From: GWC2-45-44 sp041661665
GTDB lineage: Bacteria > Planctomycetota > Phycisphaerae > Sedimentisphaerales > UBA12454
NCBI GenBank assembly: GCA_041661665.1
Contig: JBAZTW010000002.1
Coordinates: 62,001-126,000, forward strand
DNA length: 64,000 nt
Direction: 5' to 3'
The translations under genes were made by a program, and so were the position numbers. Shown here piece after piece: positions 53,141 to 61,868 of the stretch. The notes under the pieces were generated by a model that saw only the letters and a program-made list of their open reading frames with translations, made no database searches and was not told the DNA's origin. How positions within the stretch are numbered: the first letter of the stretch is position 1; every line of letters begins with the position of its first letter.

Positions 53141-53836
53141 TTAGCCGCGTCTTCTAAGCATCATACCACCTATAAAAAGTAGTCCCAGCGTCGCAGGCTC
53201 CGGTACCGCGAAAATATAATTGAATCTTGAATCTTTTGCGACTATCTCACCAGCAAAACCAGACATAGGACTCAGTACAGAAGGGTCCATTGCATACAAC
53301 CTGTTTACACCGGCAACACAGGGATGACTTGAGAAGCTCGTTACAGATGCGCTGCCTATGCCTACATAAGCATCAGTCATCGAAATATTATATGAGTTGA
53401 GCAGAATACTCGCTTCTGAGGCTCCCCAACTCCAACCTCCCACATACATAACATTGCCGCCCGAATTTGCATAATCACGCATTTTGGAACCTAAGCCCGC
53501 ACCTGCCCAGAGCCAAACGACAGCAGAATAACTGCTCAAGTCTGATGATATCCAGTTCTGGGGGTCAGAAATGGTGACGGTATAACCGGCACTTTGAAGC
53601 GATTGCAGTAAATTTGAGCCAGTTAGCTGACGATCATAGTAGGCTTTGTCAAAAAGAATTGATTTGTTGGAAGAATCGGCCGTGAGCCAGTTAAGCGAAC
53701 TTACGGCGAAATGCTGATAATCCTGTGAGCTGGACGTAAGCATCCAGTCATCGGCAACCGCGACAAGCTTCCCTGCGGCAAATGCGGAACTGCCAAACAC
53801 TGATACAAAAACTAAACTCCACAATACGTTTTTCAT
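53141..53836 (-). CDS. PEP-CTERM exported protein
   Basis: A 231-residue exported protein. Signal peptide (NVLWSLVFVSVFGSSAFA), a central flavodoxin/glutamine-amidotransferase-like alpha/beta domain (DDWMLT, SAVVWLWAGAG, GNVMYVGGWSWG) and the sorting tail VPEPATLGLLFIGGMMLRRRG. The central part resembles DUF4350-type or GATase-like domains in which a hidden gap of sequence is searched for a 'day name' pattern, but no catalytic residues were identified. A ribosome binding site GGGAGAA (reverse strand) precedes ATG 53836. Confidence 0.82.
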   Translation of the reverse strand: MKNVLWSLVFVSVFGSSAFAAGKLVAVADDWMLTSSSQDYQHFAVSSLNWLTADSSNKSILFDKAYYDRQLTGSNLLQSLQSAGYTVTISDPQNWISSDLSSYSAVVWLWAGAGLGSKMRDYANSGGNVMYVGGWSWGASEASILLNSYNISMTDAYVGIGSASVTSFSSHPCVAGVNRLYAMDPSVLSPMSGFAGEIVAKDSRFNYIFAVPEPATLGLLFIGGMMLRRRG

Positions 53837-53870
53837 GTTCTCCCTTCCAAAAATAGTTTATGGTTATTAA

Positions 53871-53888
53871 TTAGTGTACATACACTAA
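53871..53888. promoter_or_regulatory. Operator-like palindrome upstream of PEP-CTERM gene
   Basis: TTAGTGTA (53871-53878), CA, TACACTAA (53881-53888), an 18-bp perfect inverted repeat 35 bases upstream of the minus-strand start. Confidence 0.55.
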
Positions 53889-53908
53889 CATCACAGATTT
53901 AATTTAGA

Positions 53909-53944
53909 GGAGAGAATTCAAACGGCATGATATGTATTCTCTCC
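53909..53944. other. Inverted repeat further upstream
   Basis: GGAGAGAAT (53909-53917) and ATTCTCTCC (53936-53944) could form a hairpin. The rest of 53945-54120 shows nothing recognisable apart from A/T-rich sequence. Confidence 0.45.
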
Positions 53945-54120
53945 GCCTCCAAGTGGTAATTATAGATTACTTTCTATCTGATTGCAACTATTTTTTCGGA
54001 CTTTTGTGAAAAAAATTGGATTTTTCACAATCCGAAACAGTCAATCTATCAAGCAGACAAGCCAAGCAGCCTGATATGCCTGACTGCGGCAGGGCGGCAG
54101 CTATTGCGGTAAGGGTATCC

Positions 54121-54226
54121 TTAAGGCAACCTCTAAAAATGCGTAAATTCAGAGCCGCGAGCGTAAGCGACCGGTCAAAAACAACGTCTATTATGTTTGA
54201 TTGTCAATTTTTAGAGGCATCCTTAA
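54121..54226. repeat. Short element with terminal inverted repeats, copy B
   Basis: It begins TTAAGGCAACCTCTAAAAAT and ends ATTTTTAGAGGCATCCTTAA, a near-perfect 20-bp terminal inverted repeat. The interior matches the reverse complement of 1959-2073 but lacks about 30 bp of copy A. Its right edge contains the stop codon of dapA. Confidence 0.88.
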
Positions 54227-55095
54227 ACTTTCAGACCGTAATCAGCCAGCAGTTTTTTAAGTTCTTCTTTCTGGCCGGCGGTCAGCGGTGTCATCGGCAG
54301 CCGCATTTCTTCCGAAGCCATACCAAGCAGGGCGATGGCAGCCTTTACCGGTATCGGGTTTGTGGCCATACTTAGCATCGTCCGCGAAAGCTTGAACAGC
54401 TTGTTATGCCATTTTCTTGCTGATACAAAATCACCCTCTAAAATCAAATCCATCATCGCCTTTACATCGGTTGGCACGATGTTAGCAACGACACTGATAA
54501 CGCCCTTGCCGCCAACCGAGCAAATCGGCAGGGTGAGCGAGTCGTCGCCCGACAGAATCGTAATATCGCAGGAATTTGCTATATCGCTTGAAACGTCCAA
54601 TTGGCCGGTCGCCTCTTTAACCGCGACGATATTTTCAATTTGAGCAAGTCTGGCTATTGTCGCAGCAGTCATACCGGCTCCGCATCTGCCGGGGATATTG
54701 TAAAGAATTATCGGCAAATCCACTTCCTCGGCTATCGCTGCGAAGTGCTGATAAAAACCTTCCTGTGTCGGCTTGTTGTAGTAGGGCGTAACCTGCAATG
54801 AAGCGTCCGCTCCGGCCTTACGCGCAAATGCGGTCAATTCAATCGCCTCAGCGGTGCTGTTTGAGCCTGTTCCCGCGATTACAGGAACTTTGCCGTTAGC
54901 GACTTTTACAACCCGTTCGATTACCTGTTTGTGTTCGGTGTGGCTAAGTGTCGGCGATTCGCCGGTTGTGCCGCAGGGGACAATACCATCAATGCCGCTT
55001 TTTATTTGAAATTCGACTAATTCATCAAGCGTATTGAAATCGACCTGGCCGTTATCAAACGGCGTTATGAGAGCTACCATTGCTCCGGTGAACAT
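54223..55095 (-). CDS. dapA: 4-hydroxy-tetrahydrodipicolinate synthase
   Basis: A 290-residue TIM-barrel enzyme condensing pyruvate with aspartate semialdehyde in lysine/diaminopimelate synthesis. GTTGESPTL, YYNKPTQEG, the catalytic Tyr in ILYNIPGRCG and the Schiff-base Lys in VAVKEATG are present. Length is normal and the C-terminus (ADYGLKV) looks complete although the stop codon is part of a repeat element. It follows pdxJ with a 12-base gap, so they form an operon. Confidence 0.97.
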   Translation of the reverse strand: MFTGAMVALITPFDNGQVDFNTLDELVEFQIKSGIDGIVPCGTTGESPTLSHTEHKQVIERVVKVANGKVPVIAGTGSNSTAEAIELTAFARKAGADASLQVTPYYNKPTQEGFYQHFAAIAEEVDLPIILYNIPGRCGAGMTAATIARLAQIENIVAVKEATGQLDVSSDIANSCDITILSGDDSLTLPICSVGGKGVISVVANIVPTDVKAMMDLILEGDFVSARKWHNKLFKLSRTMLSMATNPIPVKAAIALLGMASEEMRLPMTPLTAGQKEELKKLLADYGLKV

Positions 55096-55107
55096 TTTAC
55101 AAACTCC

Positions 55108-55845
55108 TTACGAATTTTCTTTCAGTATTTTACAGTATGCCTTGACGGCGTTTGCCAGACCCATATCGAGCGCATCAGCGATAAGAGCGTGCCCTATGGA
55201 AACTTCCATTACCGGCCTTACCTTTTTACAGAAATAGCCGAGATTGTCAAGGTTCAAATCGTGGCCGGCATTCACGCCGAGGCCGATTTCGGCGGCTTTT
55301 TTAGCTGCCGCGGCATAATCCGCAGTCAGGGATTCGAGGTCTTTTTTCTGGGCAAAAGCAGCCGCAAAAGGCTCGGTATAAAGTTCTATACGGTCTGCAC
55401 CAATTTTTTTGGCCTTTTCGACCATCTCAATTACAGGGTTCACAAAGAGACTTACCCTTATGCCCAGCGATTTCAGTTTTTCGATGACCGGCAGGAGTCT
55501 TTCGCAGTTTTTATCGTTCAAATCCCAGCCGTGGTCAGAGGTATTCTGACCTGGCATATCAGGAACCAAAGTGGCCTGTGTCGGACGTATTTGGGGCATT
55601 AAGTCCATATATTTGCCTGTAAATGGATTGCCTTCGATATTAAACTCAACCCGGCTTACGACATTCTTCAGTTCGTGAACATCGGAATATCTTATGTGCC
55701 GCTCATCAGGCCGGGGGTGGACGGTAATGCCATAAGCGCCAGCGGAAATACAGGTCGCGGCAGCATTAACCACGCTTGGAATACCCAGCGAACGGGAATT
55801 GCGAACGAGAGCTATCTTATTCAAATTTACGCTTAAATGTGTCAT
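55108..55845 (-). CDS. pdxJ: Pyridoxine 5'-phosphate synthase
   Basis: A 245-residue TIM-barrel enzyme of the DXP-dependent vitamin B6 route. VNLNKIALVRNSR, VHPRPDERHI, EFNIEGNPF, VPDMPGQNTSDHGWDL and VSIGHALIADAL fit the family. First gene of a two-gene operon with dapA. Use of the DXP route fits the presence of dxr. Confidence 0.95.
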   Translation of the reverse strand: MTHLSVNLNKIALVRNSRSLGIPSVVNAAATCISAGAYGITVHPRPDERHIRYSDVHELKNVVSRVEFNIEGNPFTGKYMDLMPQIRPTQATLVPDMPGQNTSDHGWDLNDKNCERLLPVIEKLKSLGIRVSLFVNPVIEMVEKAKKIGADRIELYTEPFAAAFAQKKDLESLTADYAAAAKKAAEIGLGVNAGHDLNLDNLGYFCKKVRPVMEVSIGHALIADALDMGLANAVKAYCKILKENS

Positions 55846-56208
55846 CGTGGGTTAGTTTATACAGCAGCCAATAGCCGGTAGTCAATAGCCAATAGAAATT
55901 AGCTTCGCCGTGTGATATGCCTTTATTGAGCGTAGAACAAACCTGAATGAAACATAACATATATTATAGGACGTTGATGGTAATGCAAAATCTTGGCTTT
56001 TAAGCTTCTATTTAGACACTAATACAACATTCGACTTTTCATCCTGAGCAACTGTGTACGCTCATTCATCTTTATTTAATAGAATAGAAAATCGGTAATC
56101 TTAAGAAATTTATCGGAATTTAGCCTTGCAAAACACACCTTAAACCAATTATAATTATCTATCAGTTATATCCTTCAAATGTAAATTACTTTTTTTTGGA
56201 GAAACACT
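55846..56208. other. 363-base divergent intergenic region
   Basis: Lies between divergent pdxJ and the lipoprotein gene. It holds an imperfect AGCCAATAG duplication (55866-55894) and the promoter at 56126-56155. No other feature was recognised. Confidence 0.5.
56126..56155 (+). promoter_or_regulatory. Promoter of the small lipoprotein gene
   Basis: TTGCAA (56126-56131), 18-bp spacer, TATAAT (56150-56155). The leader of about 47 bases ends with GGAG before ATG 56209. Confidence 0.6.
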
Positions 56209-56589
56209 ATGAAAAGGATTGGAATTGGACTGTTTGTTTGTGCCGCTGTTTGTATCGCTATTGGTTTCGCAGGCTGTACCAACAAGGCCGATGAAAACAA
56301 GCCCCTTAGTGAAGTACAGGCTGATGCTCAAAAAATGGATGTTGAGCAGTTGAAAGCAATGGCAACAAAATACAAAGAGGCCATTACAGCTAAAAAGGCG
56401 GATGTGGACAAGGTTATGGCCAAGATGAAAGATGTACCCCTTGCCGATGCTATGGGCAAAGAAGCTACATCGCTAAAGCAGGAAGTTGATGCTCTCGCCA
56501 AGTCCATAAAGGCGCTCAACGAGCGTTTTGACGTTTATTACAACAAGCTCGTTGAAAAAGGCGCGGATGTTTCAGGACTGAGCATTTAA
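56209..56589 (+). CDS. Small coiled-coil lipoprotein
   Basis: A 126-residue protein with a lipoprotein signal peptide ending in GFAGC (lipobox), then a Lys/Glu/Ala-rich helical region (about 35-115) predicted to form a coiled coil. No known domain. ATG 56209 follows GGAGAAACACT. It precedes an exported HEAT protein that has its own promoter. A structural or periplasmic scaffold role is a guess. Confidence 0.75.
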   Translation: MKRIGIGLFVCAAVCIAIGFAGCTNKADENKPLSEVQADAQKMDVEQLKAMATKYKEAITAKKADVDKVMAKMKDVPLADAMGKEATSLKQEVDALAKSIKALNERFDVYYNKLVEKGADVSGLSI

Positions 56590-56629
56590 TCAGCTTCTTT
56601 TCTTGGATAAATCGCTTATTTTGCCATAA

Positions 56630-56671
56630 ATAAGGCTTTTTTGTTGACAGTTAAGCCTTATAACCTATAAT
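56630..56671 (+). promoter_or_regulatory. Strong promoter overlapped by an inverted repeat
   Basis: TTGACA (56644-56649), 16-bp spacer, TATAAT (56666-56671). ATAAGGCTT (56630-56638) and AAGCCTTAT (56653-56661) bracket the -35 box, so a protein binding this palindrome would block the promoter. It could also work as the terminator of the lipoprotein gene. Confidence 0.7.
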
Positions 56672-56717
56672 GACTTGGCGTATTTTTTAATTAACGCTGG
56701 CTTTGCGGAGCGGGTCT

Positions 56718-58487
56718 ATGAAGAATTGTAAAATTTTGGTCTTATTAGGTTGTGTATTTCTGAGTACGGCAGTTTTTGCCGAACAACTGCGGGATGACTG
56801 GAACGACTTCCTGCATTATACGGTCATTGGTCGATTCGACCTTGCCGCCGGCTTTGCCCAGAAAATTATCGACAGCAACGCCAACCCGGTTGAACTGCTT
56901 CGGCTCAGCGAAGAAAATCCCCGCGGCTACGCCATTGTTGTAAAGGTTCACGCAAACAACCCGCAGCTTGCGCCCCTTGCGGAAAAAATCCTCGGCATCA
57001 TAGAGCAAGGCCGATTCGCAAGACGCACTGATTCTGAAATTATCGTTGAGGAAGTCAAAAGGCTCAGCGGCACTGTTCGAGGCAAATACACCGCCATCGA
57101 AAGACTTCGCAACGCCGGTGAATACGCCATCCCATATATGGTTGACGCAATGGCTGACCAGAATCGCAAGGCCGAGTTCCCAAACATTACGACCGCCCTG
57201 CCTGAAGTCGGAAAATCCGCAATTAGACCTCTTGCCGCCGCCCTTGCGATGGACAATCTGATTGTCAAAGCCGAAATAATAAAAGCTATGGGCAAAATCG
57301 GCTATCCAGAATCGCTTGGCTATCTGAAATACATCGCGGAAAAAGATTCTTCACAGCAGCTTCGCCAGCTTGCTCTTGAAAGCATCGGCCAGATTGATTC
57401 TTCCGCATCAGCTAAAACAGCGGCGGAGCTTTTCTTCCAGACCGCCGAAAATTATTACTATAAAGCCGATTCTCTGATGCCGGCATCAGATGTCAATTTT
57501 GCCAATATATGGTTCTGGAGCAAAGAATCAAACGGCCTGGTAAAAGAAGCAATCAGCAGAACTTATTTCAGCGAAATGATGACTATGCGCTGCTGCGAGC
57601 TTTCTTTACAGGCAAATCCAGACTTCGGTGAGGCTATTTCGCTGTGGATTGCGGCGTTCTTTCGTGCCGAAGGCATAAGTAAGGTTTATCCAAAATATTT
57701 CGGCCAGGGCCACGCTAATGCGATGACTTACGCCACAACCGCAGGAGCCGAATATCTGCACAGCGCTCTTGCCCGCGCGGTTAAGGATAAGGATGCCGTT
57801 ATTGCCCTGGGTGTGGTTGAGTCGCTCGTTCGCAACGCCGGCGAAAAATCACTTATGTACAGACTGAAAACTTCCCAGCCTCTGATTGATGCCCTGACCT
57901 TTGACGACAGAGCCGTCAGATTCAGCGCTGCTATCGCTATTTCTCTGGCGGGGCCTGCCGAGCCGTTTAAGGAAAGCTCATTAGTTGTCAAAAATCTTGC
58001 TGAAGCGATTTCAGCCCCTGCCGATGAAAAATGGCAGAAAGACACCGCTGATACTTACGCAATTAGAGCCTGCGATGCGATGCTCAAACTTGCTCAGACA
58101 AAAAATCAGGTCATAGACCTTTCAGCCGCCCTTTCGCAGCTTGTCTCTGCCACAAAAGATTCGAGAAATGAAATTAAAATTTTTGCCGCTCAGATACTCG
58201 CTTATCTTTCCAGCCCGGATGCTCAAAGGGCAATCGCGGATATGGCGATTATGGACAGCAATCAAACCGACGTTAAAATTGCTGCTTTTGATTCTCTTGC
58301 AGTCTCAGCAAAGGTCAACGCCAATCTGCTGCGGGACGAGCAGGTTAATCAGATATACTTGATTGTTCAGTCAACAACGATAGATACCGAGTTGCGTTCA
58401 AGCGCAGCGGCTGCATTTGGTGCGTTGAATCTGCCGAGCAGAAAGGTAAAGGATTTGATACTTTACCAGGCAAAAACCAGCCTCTGA
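56718..58487 (+). CDS. Exported HEAT-repeat protein
   Basis: A 589-residue protein with a signal peptide (NCKILVLLGCVFLSTAVFA) and a superhelix of HEAT/PBS-lyase-type repeats, clearest at 150-225 (AIRPLAAALAMDNLIVKAEI, KAMGKIGYPESLGYLKYIA) and again near 450-560. Such repeats bind proteins. ATG 56718 with GGAG upstream is preferred over TTG 56703. It has a strong promoter of its own and is followed by a small protein and an exported beta-propeller in the same direction. The partner is unknown. Confidence 0.8.
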   Translation: MKNCKILVLLGCVFLSTAVFAEQLRDDWNDFLHYTVIGRFDLAAGFAQKIIDSNANPVELLRLSEENPRGYAIVVKVHANNPQLAPLAEKILGIIEQGRFARRTDSEIIVEEVKRLSGTVRGKYTAIERLRNAGEYAIPYMVDAMADQNRKAEFPNITTALPEVGKSAIRPLAAALAMDNLIVKAEIIKAMGKIGYPESLGYLKYIAEKDSSQQLRQLALESIGQIDSSASAKTAAELFFQTAENYYYKADSLMPASDVNFANIWFWSKESNGLVKEAISRTYFSEMMTMRCCELSLQANPDFGEAISLWIAAFFRAEGISKVYPKYFGQGHANAMTYATTAGAEYLHSALARAVKDKDAVIALGVVESLVRNAGEKSLMYRLKTSQPLIDALTFDDRAVRFSAAIAISLAGPAEPFKESSLVVKNLAEAISAPADEKWQKDTADTYAIRACDAMLKLAQTKNQVIDLSAALSQLVSATKDSRNEIKIFAAQILAYLSSPDAQRAIADMAIMDSNQTDVKIAAFDSLAVSAKVNANLLRDEQVNQIYLIVQSTTIDTELRSSAAAAFGALNLPSRKVKDLILYQAKTSL

Positions 58488-58543
58488 TTTTCTTTAAAAG
58501 TGGTTGTTTTGCCTGTACTATGCCCCCGCAGCGAGGTGCCAGT

Positions 58544-58843
58544 ATGGCTAAAATTACCGAAAAAACCGGCAAAATTGACGAAAAAGAACGCAAAAATGCG
58601 ATAAGCGATTTCGTCAAAACTCTCTCGGCTGAACACAGAATGCTGATTATACTTAAAAGTCAGCTCTATGGCGGCGATTGGGACCCGATGTACAATGATT
58701 TGAAAAATCGCCTTGATGGAAAACCGTATATTTTCAAACTGGCAAATCGCATTAACGATGACATTGAGAGAATCGAAAAAATGAGACAGTTTGAGCGGCA
58801 GTTTGACTGCAATCTCTGCGATTTTGTAGATTCAGTTGAATAA
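58544..58843 (+). CDS. Small hypothetical protein
   Basis: A 99-residue charged, mostly helical protein with no signal peptide. A central GGDWDPMYNDLKNRL and a C-terminal CNLCDFVDSVE with one C-x-x-C pair are visible. I do not recognise the family. ATG 58544 has GAGG upstream; an in-frame ATG at 58520 has no ribosome binding site. It lies between two exported-protein genes and may belong to their operon. Confidence 0.6.
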   Translation: MAKITEKTGKIDEKERKNAISDFVKTLSAEHRMLIILKSQLYGGDWDPMYNDLKNRLDGKPYIFKLANRINDDIERIEKMRQFERQFDCNLCDFVDSVE

Positions 58844-58898
58844 TAGCTTCGGCCAATGGCCGAATCCTCATTTTTGATTTTTTATCTTTGATTTTTAA
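58844..58898. repeat. Intergenic hairpin plus A/T tail module
   Basis: CGGCCAATGGCCG forms a hairpin, followed by TTTTTGATTTTTTATCTTTG. This resembles 29420-29500 and, more loosely, 13294-13362 and 35018-35128. Confidence 0.5.
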
Positions 58899-58915
58899 AA
58901 AATAGGAGCTATACG

Positions 58916-59986
58916 TTGAAGAACTTTAGTTTTATTTGTTTATTTGTTGTTATATTTTCTGCGACTGTTTACGGCGGAGGTATCAGCGAAAAACTTCTAA
59001 ATCAGGCCGGTCTTTCGACCGTCTGGCAAACCGCTGTCGCTCTGGATGCTGGAGAGAACATTCAGAGAATAGACATTCTCGGCGATTATATCTATATATT
59101 AACAGGCACAAATTATTTATTCTGTCTCGACAGAAACACCGGCAAACTAAGTTTTTCCGCAACCGTCGCCCTGCCGAAAATGCCGGCCTCGGCTCCTTCA
59201 TCTTATAAAAACACAGCTTATATTGTCGCCGAAAATAAACTTATCGCTTTTGACATTCTGCAAAGGACTGAAATTTCCAGAATTATTTTGCCTATGCCTG
59301 TTTCTGCTGCCGTAGCCGCTAACGAAAAATACCTCTATTTGCCGGGTATGGACAAAAGATTGCACATCCTCGATGCTAACAGCGGGCATGAACTTTTCAA
59401 AGTTACCGCTGATAATTTCTCAGGCATTACCAGCATTTCGGCAACCGAAACCTCCGTCATTTTCGCCACAGCCGGTGGAAATGTAATATGTATGGAAGCC
59501 TCATCGCCGAAACGGATTTGGCAGTTTAACGCCGTCGGTGGAATTGTTGCTCCGCTCGCTTCAGCGTCAAACTATATATACGCAGCCAGCAAAGACACTA
59601 ACCTTTACAAAATAGATCCCAACAGCGGAAAAATGGTATGGAACTTCCCATTCCACGCCGGCTCTGCTCTTACAACCCAGCCAAGAGCAACACAGACGAC
59701 CGTTTATCAGTACGCCGAAAATAAAGGTGTTTACGCCATAGATGCCGACAGCGGAAAACAGCTTTGGCTCTTGCCAGATGGCACAGACCTGCTCGCAGAA
59801 AACGGCAGCACCGCATATATTATGGACAAAAATAACAACTGCGTCGCGATGGATAACCGGCAGGCCAAAAAGATTTGTATAATAAATTTCGCTCCAGTAA
59901 CCGCTTATGCCGCCAATACCGCTGACGCGAAGATTTATATAATGGACGGCAAAAACATTTCCTGTATCGCCCCGGCTGCAAAATAA
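58916..59986 (+). CDS. Exported PQQ-like beta-propeller protein
   Basis: A 356-residue protein with a signal peptide (NFSFICLFVVIFSATVYG) and repeated blades of the PQQ/quinoprotein type (YLFCLDRNTGKLSF, LHILDANSGHELFK, LYKIDPNSGKMVWNF, VYAIDADSGKQLWL). No catalytic cofactor residues were identified. BamB-like scaffold proteins share this fold. TTG 58916 is preceded by AGGAG. The last gene of the exported-protein cluster. Confidence 0.82.
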   Translation: MKNFSFICLFVVIFSATVYGGGISEKLLNQAGLSTVWQTAVALDAGENIQRIDILGDYIYILTGTNYLFCLDRNTGKLSFSATVALPKMPASAPSSYKNTAYIVAENKLIAFDILQRTEISRIILPMPVSAAVAANEKYLYLPGMDKRLHILDANSGHELFKVTADNFSGITSISATETSVIFATAGGNVICMEASSPKRIWQFNAVGGIVAPLASASNYIYAASKDTNLYKIDPNSGKMVWNFPFHAGSALTTQPRATQTTVYQYAENKGVYAIDADSGKQLWLLPDGTDLLAENGSTAYIMDKNNNCVAMDNRQAKKICIINFAPVTAYAANTADAKIYIMDGKNISCIAPAAK

Positions 59987-60015
59987 AAATATATCAGGGA
60001 AGAAAGACGATTCAA

Positions 60016-61626
60016 ATGGATGTGAAAATCAGCACCGCCTTAATCAGCGTATCAGACAAAACCGGCATCGTTGACTTTGCAAAGAGCCTTTCAGCAATGG
60101 GCGTTAAAATTATCAGTACCGGTGGAACCGCGAAAGCCCTCGCACAGGCCGGCATAAACGTCGTAAGCGTCGATTCAGTTACCGGCTTCCCCGAAATGAT
60201 GGATGGCAGAGTAAAAACTCTCCACCCCAAAATCCACGGCGGACTGCTCAGTATCCGCGACAACGCCGAACATCAGGCCGCGATGAAAAAACACGCCATC
60301 GAGCCGATTGACCTTGTCTGCATAAACCTTTATCCGTTTGAACAGACCATCGCAAAGCCCGATTGCAAATTTGCGGATGCCATAGAAAATATCGACATCG
60401 GCGGACCAAGTATGGTTCGCTCGGCTGCGAAAAATCATAAATTTGTAACCGTCGTTACAAACTCCACCCAATATGAAAAGGTAATCGCAGAGATGAAAGC
60501 AAACAAAGGCTCGGTGAGTGAAGCAACACGAACTGACTTTGCCAGAATCGCCTTCGGTATGACGGCATCCTACGATTCAGCCATCTCAAAATACCTCAAT
60601 AAACAGGCAGGCGTAAGCTATCCTGAGCGAATGACAATATCGCTTGCCAAAACGATGGAACTTCGCTACGGCGAAAATCCGCACCAGAGCGGAGCATTTT
60701 ATAAACTTCCAGCAAATTCTGAAATGAGTGTGTCCTCCGCAAAACTTATGGAAGACGAAACTCAAATCAGCTTCAACAATCTGCTCGATGCCAATGCCGC
60801 CTTTGAATTAGTCAAGGAATTTTCAGAGCCTGCCGCCGTTGTCGTCAAACATCTGAACCCCTGCGGCTGCGCCGTTGACGATGACATTCACAAGGCCTAT
60901 CAAAAAGCCTATGAAACCGACGTAACAAGCGCATTCGGCGGCATCATTGCACTGAACAGAAACGTTGATAAAGCTCTTGCCACTACAATTATGGAATCTT
61001 ATTCGCTCTTCGGCAAAGCAAAGGGAGCGGCTGGATTTTTCGCTGAGGTCATTATCGCCCCTGAATTCTCCGCAGAGGCTCTGGAAATTATACGCAATCT
61101 AAAACCCTGGGGCAAACGAGTAAGACTTATGGAAACAGGCGCAATCGACCGTATGAAAATTGACTGCGGCGAATTTGACATCCGCTGTATTATCGGCGGA
61201 ATGCTGCTCCAGCAAAGAGACCTCGCAGGCTGGGAGCCGCAAAATCTCACATATCCCACAAAAGTAAAGCCCGACAAAAAACAGCTTGAGGATTTGAGAA
61301 TCGCCTGGCTCTGCGCAAAGCACGTCAAGAGCAACACTATCACGCTTGTCAAAAATAAAAAACTCATCGGCGTTGGAGCCGGCCAAATGAATCGTGTCGA
61401 ATCAGGTCTGCTCGCCTTCAAAGGCGCAGGCAGCGAAGCAAAAGGCTCTGCCATGGGCTCGGATGCTTTCTTCCCATTCCCGGACAATATCGAAAATGCC
61501 GCACAGCACGGCGTTGCCTGCATAATCCAGCCGGGCGGCTCTAAGAAAGACGATGAAATCATCGCCGCCGCTGACAAACACGGCATCGCTATGGTCTTCA
61601 CCGGCAAACGGCACTTTAAACACTAA
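60016..61626 (+). CDS. purH: Bifunctional AICAR transformylase / IMP cyclohydrolase
   Basis: A 536-residue enzyme for the last two steps of IMP synthesis. The N-terminal cyclohydrolase domain has SVSDKTGIVDFAKSL, TGGTAKAL and MDGRVKTLHPKIHGG. The C-terminal transformylase has RYGENPHQSGAFY, VVKHLNPCGCAV, SAFGGIIALNR and SDAFFPFPDNIENA. Length is slightly above average. Monocistronic and followed by tRNA-Thr. Confidence 0.97.
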   Translation: MDVKISTALISVSDKTGIVDFAKSLSAMGVKIISTGGTAKALAQAGINVVSVDSVTGFPEMMDGRVKTLHPKIHGGLLSIRDNAEHQAAMKKHAIEPIDLVCINLYPFEQTIAKPDCKFADAIENIDIGGPSMVRSAAKNHKFVTVVTNSTQYEKVIAEMKANKGSVSEATRTDFARIAFGMTASYDSAISKYLNKQAGVSYPERMTISLAKTMELRYGENPHQSGAFYKLPANSEMSVSSAKLMEDETQISFNNLLDANAAFELVKEFSEPAAVVVKHLNPCGCAVDDDIHKAYQKAYETDVTSAFGGIIALNRNVDKALATTIMESYSLFGKAKGAAGFFAEVIIAPEFSAEALEIIRNLKPWGKRVRLMETGAIDRMKIDCGEFDIRCIIGGMLLQQRDLAGWEPQNLTYPTKVKPDKKQLEDLRIAWLCAKHVKSNTITLVKNKKLIGVGAGQMNRVESGLLAFKGAGSEAKGSAMGSDAFFPFPDNIENAAQHGVACIIQPGGSKKDDEIIAAADKHGIAMVFTGKRHFKH

Positions 61627-61788
61627 TAAACAGTTGGCGGATGGAACTTTTGCTTTACAATAATTGGCCGACTGGTTATATTCAGGACAAAGGAGGCAAA
61701 GAGGTAAGGAATCAAGGATTTTACAGAGCCGCGACAGTACTATAGCGGTAAATCCTTATTTCTTTACATCTTTATTTCCTTATTTTGT

Positions 61789-61860
61789 GCCGATGTAGCT
61801 CAATGGTAGAGCACGGCTTTCGTAAAGCCGGGGTTATGGGTTCAAGTCCCGTCATCGGCT
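61789..61860 (+). tRNA. tRNA-Thr (anticodon CGT)
   Basis: A 72-base cloverleaf. Acceptor GCCGATG pairs with CATCGGC, the D arm is GCTCAATGGTAGAGC, the anticodon stem CGGCT/AGCCG carries loop TTCGTAA, and the T arm is GGGTTCAAGTCCC with one G-T pair. The anticodon CGT reads ACG (Thr). CCA is not encoded. Confidence 0.95.
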
Positions 61861-61868
61861 TTATGTGT

